Of a stretch of 64,000 nucleotides of DNA, positions 58,707 to 64,000 are shown in pieces (the first letter of the stretch is position 1; the number at the start of each line of letters is the position of its first letter). Under the pieces are notes generated by a model that saw nothing but the letters and a program-made list of their open reading frames with translations, was not told where the DNA came from and searched no databases. This stretch comes from Sphaerisporangium fuscum (GTDB lineage: Bacteria; Actinomycetota; Actinomycetes; Streptosporangiales; Streptosporangiaceae), in contig NZ_JAHDTF010000049.1 in the NCBI RefSeq assembly GCF_018531465.1, forward strand, positions 1 through 64,000, written 5' to 3'. The position numbers were made by a program, and so were the translations under genes.

Positions 58707-58830
58707 CCCGCTCACCCGGCCCATCCGGGCCGGCTGAGGCTCGCGAGCCCGCCCGACCCGCTCACCCGGCCCATCCGCTCCGACCAAGGTTCGTGAGCCC
58801 GCCCGACCGACTCGCCCGGCCGTACGGCGC
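58695..58830. repeat. Three tandem repeats of about 50 bp
   Basis: AGCCCGCC starts at 58695, 58746 and 58796, in each case followed by (T/C)GACC, then CTCACCCGGC or a close variant (copies 1 and 2 share GACCCGCTCACCCGGCCC). The first copy includes the last codons of the small membrane protein gene. The array separates this gene from the convergent gene ending at 58879. Confidence 0.65.
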
Positions 58831-58878
58831 CGTCGACCGCCGGCACGGTCGTGCCGTTCCGGCCCGCCTCGACGTCCG

Positions 58879-59661
58879 TCAGGGGGTACGGCCGAGGAAG
58901 CAGAGGAACCGTGTCTGGATGTCGGCACCGGGAGGCGGAGTGACCTCGGTGAGGAAGGCCTCGGTCGCCTGGAGCGCGGCGTAGTGCGGCTTCAGCGCTT
59001 CGAACGTCGCCGCCACCGCCTCCTGGTCGAGCCTCTCGTCGCCGCCGACGGCCCGGGCGAGGTCCCAGGTGTGCACGAGAAGCTCCAGCGCGCCGATCAC
59101 GTCGACCGCCGTCTCGAAGGTGACCATTCCGATCGGCGCCGGGAAGGAGTGCCCAGCGGCCGCGGGGTCGTTCAGGAGGGCCACCATCCTCCGCCTGCAG
59201 TCGTCGAACGCGGCGGCAAGCTCGGCGCCGTCCAGCTTCGCCTGAGCCTCGGCCGGCGCTCCGGCCCCTGACCCGGACGGCGACTTCGACCCGGCCCCGG
59301 ACGACCCTCCGAACCCCGACCTCGACCCGGCCCCGGACGACGAACCGGATTCTGACCTTGGCCCGGCCCCGGACGACTCCCCAGCCCACGACCCGGACGG
59401 CGACCTCGGCCCGGCTCCGGACGACCCGGACTCTGACCCCGGCCCGGCGGCGGGCTGCGGCTCGGTTCCCGGTGGCCCGAAGTGACCCCGCCCGCTCGCC
59501 GCGAGGATCGCACGGTGGTTGTCCACCACGTGAGTGACCACGTCGCGGGCCACCCACCCCTCGCACGGGCTCGGTGCGTCCCACTTGTCCGGCGGCGTCA
59601 CCTCGATCCGCCGGAGGAACCCCTCGGCCAGCCGGTCGTACCGGTCGGCGATGTCGGACAT
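58879..59661 (-). CDS. TIGR03086 family protein (DinB/MDMPI-like) with a Ser/Gly repeat insert
   Basis: 260 residues from ATG 59661. The N-terminal helices YDRLAEGFLRRIEVTPPDKWDAPSPCEGWVARDVVTHVVDNHRAIL carry the family's W-x-x-x-SPCEGW and HV-metal motif, and the C-terminal part has DVIGALELLVHTWDLARAVG, with the other metal histidine (HTWD). Related proteins are mycothiol-dependent isomerases or metalloproteins. Between residues about 68 and 132 there is a low-complexity insert of S/G/A/P/R repeats (SSGAGPRSESGS and variants) in place of the usual short loop. A perfect 16-bp palindrome lies 73 bp upstream. Confidence 0.85.
   Translation of the reverse strand: MSDIADRYDRLAEGFLRRIEVTPPDKWDAPSPCEGWVARDVVTHVVDNHRAILAASGRGHFGPPGTEPQPAAGPGSESGSSGAGPRSPSGSWAGESSGAGPRSESGSSSGAGSRSGFGGSSGAGSKSPSGSGAGAPAEAQAKLDGAELAAAFDDCRRRMVALLNDPAAAGHSFPAPIGMVTFETAVDVIGALELLVHTWDLARAVGGDERLDQEAVAATFEALKPHYAALQATEAFLTEVTPPPGADIQTRFLCFLGRTP
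59265..59458. repeat. In-frame minisatellite inside the TIGR03086 gene
   Basis: CCCGGCCCCGGACGAC or CCCGGCTCCGGACGAC recurs four times (near 59290, 59325, 59368 and 59416), with GACC(T/C)(C/T)G and GACCCGGACGGCGAC units between. The copies are imperfect and remain in frame, so the repeat is expressed as the Ser/Gly insert. Confidence 0.7.
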
Positions 59662-59994
59662 CTCGCGATCCCTGCCTTCCCTGTAAGCCGCGCACCCACG
59701 CGGCACCCAACGGCCCCAGAAGCTATCAGATACGTAGGAAATTTCCTACCTATATGCCGCCAGCTGGGCGCGGACGGCCGGGGGCGCCCATGCACGGCAG
59801 CGGCCGGCGACTCGGGCACCGGCCGCCGACGCGACGGCGCGGACGGATCGAGCGGCAAAGGGGCAGATGTAACTTTCATCCACATTCACCGCATCGGTGC
59901 AGGTCAGACCGGTCGCGAAGCGGGGCGTCCTTCCTCCCCCGGCGTCCCCCTCCCTACCATCGCGGAGCGAGCAGCGGACTGCCGGAGGCGACGG
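59662..59994. promoter_or_regulatory. Divergent promoter region with a perfect 16-bp palindrome at 59734-59749
   Basis: GTAGGAAATTTCCTAC (59734-59749) is a perfect palindrome in otherwise very GC-rich DNA, 73 bp upstream of the TIGR03086 start, followed by TATATG. It is a probable operator for an unidentified regulator. No gene is credible in the remaining 245 bp before the esterase gene; open frames there are Arg/Pro-rich. Confidence 0.55.
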
Positions 59995-61056
59995 ATGGCC
60001 ATCACGAGGCGCACACTCCTGACCGTGATCGCCGCCCTGCTCGGGATCCTGGCGTACGTGGTCGTCACCTCCGCACCGCCGGCCCGCGCCGCCATGGTCA
60101 AGATCATGCCGCTCGGCGACTCGATCACCGGCTCGCCGGGCTGCTGGCGGGCTCTGCTGTGGAACAAGCTCGTCCAGGCCGGCTACACCGGCCTCGACTT
60201 CGTCGGCACCCTGCCCCCGCAGGGCTGCTCGGTGCCGTACGACGGGGACAACGAGGGGCACGGCGGCTACCTCGCCACCAACGTGGCCGACCAGGACCTC
60301 CTCCCCGGCTGGCTCTCGGCCACCAGGCCCGACATCGTGATGATGCACTTCGGCACCAACGACGTGTGGAGCAACCGCCCGACGGACGTCATCCTGGCGG
60401 CGTACTCCAAGCTGGTCGACCAGATGCGGGCGAGCAACCCGAGCATGAGGATCCTCGTCGCCCAGATCATCCCGATGAACCCGAGCTCCTGCCCCGAGTG
60501 CGCCCAGCGGGCCGTCACCCTGAACGCCGCGATCCCCGGCTGGGCGCGGTCGAAGACGACGACACAGTCCCCCGTCGTCGTGGTGGACCAGTGGACCGGG
60601 TTCAGCACCGCCACCGACACCTACGACGGCGTGCACCCGAACAGCACGGGCGACCAGAAGATGGCCGACAAGTGGTATCCGGCCCTGGCCGGCCTCCTCG
60701 GCGCCCCTCAGCCCTCGCCGTCCCCCACCCCCACGCCACCCCCGCCCGGGTCCGGCTGCTCCGCCACCTACAAGATCATCAACTCCTGGCAGGGCGGCTT
60801 CGGAGCCGAGGTCACGATCAGGAACACCGGCACCACCACGACAACCGACTGGACGGTGACCTGGACCTACACCGCCGGCCAGACCGTCTCCCAACTCTGG
60901 AACGGCACCGCGACCCAGTCCGGCACCGCCGTGACCGTGAAGAACGCGAGCTACAACGGCACCCTGGCCGCGGGGGCGAGCACGACCTTCGGCTTCAACG
61001 CCACCTGGACGGCCACCAACCCCGTCCCCTCCCCCGTCACCTGCGCCGCGTCCTGA
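59995..61056 (+). CDS. Secreted SGNH/GDSL esterase with CBM2 (carbohydrate esterase family 3-like)
   Basis: 353 residues from ATG 59995, with CGGAGG upstream. Signal peptide 1-33. The SGNH catalytic blocks are MPLGDSITGSPGCWRALLW (nucleophile Ser in GDSIT, near residue 43), GHGGYLA (Gly/oxyanion), MHFGTNDVW (Asn) and DTYDGVHPNSTGDQKMA (catalytic Asp/His). A Pro/Ser/Thr linker near 242-258 leads to a CBM2 domain (CSATYKIINSWQGGFGAEV) with terminal cysteines. Such enzymes remove acetyl groups from xylan or other hemicelluloses. The same CBM2 type ends the GH74 enzyme of this locus. Confidence 0.93.
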   Translation: MAITRRTLLTVIAALLGILAYVVVTSAPPARAAMVKIMPLGDSITGSPGCWRALLWNKLVQAGYTGLDFVGTLPPQGCSVPYDGDNEGHGGYLATNVADQDLLPGWLSATRPDIVMMHFGTNDVWSNRPTDVILAAYSKLVDQMRASNPSMRILVAQIIPMNPSSCPECAQRAVTLNAAIPGWARSKTTTQSPVVVVDQWTGFSTATDTYDGVHPNSTGDQKMADKWYPALAGLLGAPQPSPSPTPTPPPPGSGCSATYKIINSWQGGFGAEVTIRNTGTTTTTDWTVTWTYTAGQTVSQLWNGTATQSGTAVTVKNASYNGTLAAGASTTFGFNATWTATNPVPSPVTCAAS

Positions 61057-61313
61057 GGTGAGGCACGACCGGCCGCTGCCGCGGCCTCGGCAGGAAGACC
61101 CCGCCGGCGCGGGACACCACCGGACACGAGGCACCGGGCCGTGACACCCGTCGGGTCCAGGGCGTGCGGCTCATCCAGGGCGTCAGCCGCCCACCCTGGA
61201 CCCGGCCCGCCGTCCCCTCCGTGCCCGTGTGTCTCAAACTTGTCCACCCCGGAGCTAAAGTGAACAACTCCATGCTCACTCCGGCCCCAACATGTGAGAG
61301 ACTCCAGGCTTGC
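61057..61313. other. Gene-free interval before the tRNA gene
   Basis: 257 bp between the esterase stop and the tRNA gene. I see no protein gene; a less GC-rich stretch at 61230-61300 probably holds the tRNA promoter. Confidence 0.5.
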
Positions 61314-61387
61314 GGGGCGGTAGCTCAGCCGGTCAGAGCAGCGGACTCATAATCCGTCGGTCGTGGGTTCAAGTCCCACCCGCCCTA
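61314..61387 (+). tRNA. tRNA with CAT anticodon (elongator Met or lysidine-type Ile2)
   Basis: 74 nt folding into a normal cloverleaf: acceptor GGGGCGG (61314-61320) with CCGCCCT (61380-61386), D-arm GCTC/GAGC, anticodon stem GCGGA/TCCGT around loop CTCATAA with anticodon CAT, T-arm GTGGG-TTCAAGT-CCCAC, and discriminator A. CCA is not encoded. It lacks the initiator features (three G-C pairs in the anticodon stem, C-A mismatch at 1-72), so it reads AUG as elongator Met or, if C34 is lysidine-modified, AUA. It is the likely attachment gene for the integrase relics that follow. Confidence 0.92.
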
Positions 61388-61401
61388 CTTTATGATCAGC
61401 G

Positions 61402-61871
61402 TTAACACCCACCGAGCTGGCCTTCCCCAGGTGTTGGCTCGCGCTGGCGGCGCAAGAACTCGGCCATCCATTCGGCGACCGTGACAGTGGGGTTGAGGTC
61501 CTGACGGGCACGGACCTTGCGCCGCACCTCCTCCACCGGCGGCAGCGCCTTGGTGTCCTTGAGCGTGGCCAGCATCAACTCGGTGATCTTCCGCTGGATG
61601 TGCGGGTCCTCATCCAGCGCCAGCAGCGCGCGGGCGTGCTCCAGTTCGGCCTCGACCTCCTCCAGCGCGGCAAAGCCCCAGCGGTGCAGCGGGTTACGCC
61701 GCCGCCCGCCGGCGTGCGCGGGCAACTCCAACTGGTAGGCCCACCGGCTATGGGCGCTGCTCCACCACTCCCCTCCACCGCCCGGACGGCGCAGCTTCGG
61801 CAGGCCTTGCCCAGTCTCTTCCCGGTCGCCGCGTCCCGGCAGAAACACGTCTCGAAGGTGGTGCCGTACAT
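61402..61871 (-). pseudogene. N-terminal fragment of a tyrosine integrase, frameshifted
   Basis: ATG 61871, with GAGAGG before it, starts MYGTTFETCFCRDAATGKRLGKAC, the typical opening of actinomycete tyrosine integrases (CxCxD...GKxxGKxCP). One base is missing near 61799-61802 (TGCCGAAG for TGCCCGAAG); in the new frame it continues PKLRRPGGGGEWWSSAHSRW, AYQLELPAHAGGRRRNPLHRWGFAALEEVEAELEHARALLAL and VRRKVRARQDLNPTVTVAEWMAEFL, then stops 14 bp after the tRNA. The whole catalytic domain is lost, and the break coincides with the tRNA end, as expected for deletion from an integrated element. Confidence 0.85.
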
Positions 61872-62379
61872 CTGCCTCTCTTGCCTTTCCTCGTTGACTG
61901 CTGCCGCGTCGATACTGCTCAACGACACGCTCCTCAGCACCCCACGACCGGCTGGACACGGCACCGTCCATGCGCCCATGCACGACCCGACCGATGGCTT
62001 TCCGACCCAGCGCGTAGGGACGTGATCAGCCGCCAGGCGGCCCACGCATGGAACCGTGCCCAGGGGCCGGATGGCACCCTGTCGGGCCGCACACGCCCAT
62101 GGGCGACCCGAAGCGGAACACCCATGGGGCCACCGGCTGGCCGGGGCGGTGGTATCGACGCCCACTCGCCCGTGTCAAGCGATGTCCGCTGGTCACATTC
62201 CCGGGCCACGCTCAGGCTCCGCCCGGCGCACTGTCGCCATGGCTCGATGGAAGGAGGCTGGCCCCACGCAGATGGCACCCGCTGAATGCATGACGACTTC
62301 CCCGCCCTTGCGACGGCAGAAAGCATGAAGGTTCGGCGAAGCGGCTGGAATGTAGTGTCGCCATCATGCGCCCGATCTG
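61872..62379. other. Interval between two integrase relics, no gene seen
   Basis: About 500 bp of host-like GC-rich DNA. Open frames on both strands translate into Arg/Pro/His-rich sequence without similarity to known proteins. The segment joins the start of the first relic to the broken end of the second and probably reflects successive deletions. Confidence 0.45.
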
Positions 62380-63038
62380 GCGGGCGCGCAGCCCTAGCGC
62401 CTCGCACTGCCGAAGGCCCAGCGCCAAAGCCACGGACCAGCGCGTCCCGTTCCGGCGGTTCTCGGTGTCGGCGAGGATTTCGCGTGCTGCCTCCCTGTCG
62501 AGAGGCTCTATTTCGTGATCTTCGCCAGTGGAGGCGTCGATCATGCCGCAGACGTTCCGCGTGATCAGCTCGCGCCGGAGAGCGAACTCGAGCGCACGCG
62601 ACACCATCCGGTGGATCTGGAGGACTGTTTTGCCGAAAGATCTTCCTTCCTGAGCCCCTGCATACAAGGCGTCCAGTTGGTCTGACGGAGCCTGTCCAAG
62701 CGGTGCGCACCGAGCCAGGAAATGATTCACCGTTCGACCTTGGGCCGGTAGGTGCTGACAAGCGTGAGCCGACTGACCCGAAGTGGCGCGATCCCGTCGA
62801 GGTAGGTGCGCATCCACTGGGCATTGGGGATCTTCGTGCCGGGCTTGTCCACCTTGCCCGAGTCGCGCTGTTTCTCAAGCTCCTGGACCTTGGCCGTGAC
62901 TTCGGCTTCCGTCTCGCCCTCACGGTGCCGACAATCCAGTGTGCCGTCATCCTTGACGTCCATGGTTACCCAGCCGTACCACTTGCCGTCCTTGCCGGGG
63001 AAGATCGACGAACGGCTGTTGGGCTTCCTGCCAGCCAT
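62380..63038 (-). pseudogene. Second tyrosine integrase, nonsense-, frameshift- and deletion-inactivated
   Basis: ATG 63038 overlaps the excisionase-like stop (TGATG). The arm-binding domain reads GKDGKWYGWVTMDVKDDGTLDCRHREGETEAEVTAKVQELEKQRDSG, then IPNAQWMRTYLDGIAPLRVSRLTLVSTYRPKVER, where a TGA (62727-62729) replaces the usual Trp codon. After it IISWLGAHRLDRL follows in the same frame; a frameshift before about 62682 leads to DQLDALYAGAQEGRSFGKTVLQIHRMVSRALEFALRRELITRNV and the catalytic-arginine block ALALGLRQCEALGLR. Beyond about 62380 the HxxR and Tyr motifs are missing. It belongs to the same relic as the excisionase and rep remnants. Confidence 0.88.
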
Positions 63039-63233
63039 CAGGCTGCCTCCTCACGCGTCAGGCCGACTTTGGCCTCCAGGGAACGGGCGAAGTCACGCAG
63101 CGCCCATACGGGAATGAGCCGATATCCCTCGTCCTTGATCGATTGGAGTTCGCCCGTTTTGATCAGCCGGAACACGGCCGTGCGATTCATATCGAGCAGT
63201 CGGGCCGCGTCCTTGGGGGAGAAGAGGGACTCT
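63038..63233 (-). pseudogene. Excisionase-like helix-turn-helix remnant
   Basis: The frame ending at the TGA overlapping the integrase start encodes ESLFSPKDAARLLDMNRTAV and FRLIKTGELQSIKDEGYRLIPVWALRDFARSLEAK, a MerR-like winged helix of the AICE excisionase (Xis) type. An in-frame TGA at 63234-63236 stands directly before it and no ATG, GTG or TTG lies between, so the start is lost unless a shifted upstream frame supplied it. An internal ATG at DMNRT would remove the recognition helix. Confidence 0.7.
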
Positions 63234-63248
63234 CAGGCCGCCACCTCC

Positions 63249-63644
63249 TCAGTTGCCGAAAGACTCTTGCGCTCCGGCTTCCGACTCGCAGAGGTGGGCG
63301 CACCAGCGCTGCCGTTCTGCGACTGATCGCAGTAGGCGGACGGCCAGCGGGGCGAGGTTGGCGTCACCGGCTGGGACGGGTTTCCAGACATAGCGGTGCG
63401 GGTCGCTCGGCTCGTGTGGTTGGCCGAGGGCTTCCAGGACCCAGGTGCGGCGATCCTGCTTGTGCTCGGCGAGGGTCTTTTGCTCCATTCGCGGGAGACC
63501 AGGACGCGGCGTCCGGCGTAGCCGAGGTGTTCGGGCTTGTGCGCTTTGCCCCGGCACCGGCCGGGAAGCATCCCCGCTTGGCACCCTTGGGCTGGATGCC
63601 GTAGCGCAGCCAGTTCGGGGAGGTGGGTGAGCAGGGTTCGTAGC
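63249..63644 (-). pseudogene. C-terminal remnant of a replication initiator protein
   Basis: Three frames must be combined. YEPCSPTSPNWLRYGIQPKGAKRGC starts near 63644; GRCRGKAHKPEHLGYAGRRVLVSREWS follows in a second frame near 63560; KTLAEHKQDRRTWVLEALGQPHEPSDPHRYVWKPVP continues in a third from about 63480 and ends LAVRLLRSVAERQRWCAHLC before a stop at 63249. The GRRVLVSREWS-KTLAEHKQDR series is characteristic of the C-terminus of replication initiators encoded before xis-int in actinomycete elements. The N-terminal three quarters are absent. Confidence 0.75.
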
Positions 63645-63667
63645 GGAGAGCTCGGCGAAGCGGGCAT

Positions 63668-63894
63668 CCTGCTCGCGCTGTGCCCGTTGGCCGTCGAGGG
63701 TGTCGCCGAGGCTCCTGGTCAGGTACTTAGGAGACGACGAGCAGATCGGCGATCACCATGGCGTCGCGCGCGGCCATGGTTAGGGGACTCCTCACGGCGC
63801 ACGGCGAGTGGTGATCGACACGTACGACGAGAAGGCTCTCATCTATCGCCACCGCACGCGAAGGTGGCGTGAGCGGGCGAGGACTCGTGCCGGG
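63668..63894. other. Interval before the MarR gene with a terminator-like hairpin at 63847-63869
   Basis: No gene is visible. CGCCACC (63847-63853) pairs with GGTGGCG (63863-63869) and lies just past the MarR stop in the direction of its transcription, so it probably ends that transcript. The rest is probably the deletion-scarred right border of the relic element. Confidence 0.45.
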
Positions 63895-64000
63895 TCACTC
63901 CAGAGAGGTGTCGCCGATGCCGACCATCACCCGGCGCAGGAGGCCTACCAGCTGATCGCGGTCTGTCTCGTCGAGCGCGGCGAGCATGCGTGCCTCGTTG
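63895..64000 (-). CDS. MarR-family regulator, C-terminal end (cut by the window edge)
   Basis: The last 34 residues of a leftward gene are in the window: RMLAALDETDRDQLVGLLRR near the edge, then VMVGIGDTSLE and TGA. This is the usual final dimerisation helix of MarR regulators (LxxLxxxERxxLxxLLRRLxxxL). The DNA-binding part lies outside the window, so the call rests on this helix only. Confidence 0.6.
   Translation of the reverse strand, partial: NEARMLAALDETDRDQLVGLLRRVMVGIGDTSLE

Noticed and set aside
59265..59458. Repeated GC-rich units considered as a CRISPR array
   Set aside because: Units are imperfect, in frame within a protein gene and lack constant repeats with unique spacers; no cas gene is present.
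62048..62328. Two overlapping short open frames between the integrase relics
   Set aside because: Pro/Arg/His-rich translations without similarity, overlapping each other in different frames.

Overview
The window is chromosomal DNA of a high-GC, Gram-positive, filamentous actinomycete. The base composition is very GC-rich, many starts are GTG or TTG with 1-4 bp stop/start overlaps, and several families are typical of Streptomycetales and Streptosporangiales: XRE-DUF397 pairs with HATPase partners, a DUF742 conservon protein, a DUF574-type methyltransferase, a PucR regulator, CBM2-tagged secreted enzymes and AICE-type replication and integration genes. A soil genus such as Nonomuraea, Streptosporangium or Actinomadura would fit; this is inference from gene content, not a placement.

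Layout. 1-5.2 kb: end of a membrane protein, a hydantoinase/oxoprolinase pair and an AIM24 protein. 5.2-9.05 kb: a corrinoid uptake and salvage operon (btuF-btuC-btuD-cbiZ types) behind a cobalamin riboswitch. 9.07-13.8 kb: a tightly overlapped catabolic operon (PhyH dioxygenase, phosphotriesterase-like hydrolase, P450, SDR, Gfo/Idh oxidoreductase). 14.4-24.5 kb: an orphan DUF742, SDR, aldo/keto reductase, MMPL transporter with a short leader ORF, ArsR regulator, HD/GlxA divergent pair, F420/flavin LLM oxidoreductase and a histidine phosphatase. 24.6-26.1 kb: remains of a VWA (Ro60/TROVE-type)-ARPP operon. 27-30 kb: XRE-DUF397-HATPase module and a dead P450. 30-46.7 kb: helicase-associated protein, penicillin acylase, TetR with a beheaded rhodanese gene, methyltransferase, GroES-like protein, secreted lipase, PucR, a 1097-residue NACHT NTPase and a secreted three-repeat protein.

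46.7-61 kb is a plant-polysaccharide locus: GH74 xyloglucanase with FN3 and CBM2, a sodium:solute symporter, and an SGNH esterase with CBM2. The symporter gene is split by a 6.72-kb integrative element (about 51244-57963) carrying a large serine integrase, a RepSA-type replication initiator, an XRE regulator, four small coupled genes and a non-coding block with five 10-bp iterons and an AT-rich segment. The two ends can be joined on paper to give an intact symporter frame (attB) and a dyad-symmetric attP with CT as its centre. No transfer gene (FtsK/TraB-like) is visible.

The last 2.7 kb is a second integration hotspot. A CAT-anticodon tRNA is followed by a beheaded tyrosine integrase, a second decayed tyrosine integrase, an excisionase-like remnant and a replication-initiator remnant, and then the end of a MarR regulator. 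A palindrome, CAAGCGCTTG, precedes three separate catabolic genes (and a spaced variant a fourth), suggesting a dispersed TetR-type regulon.
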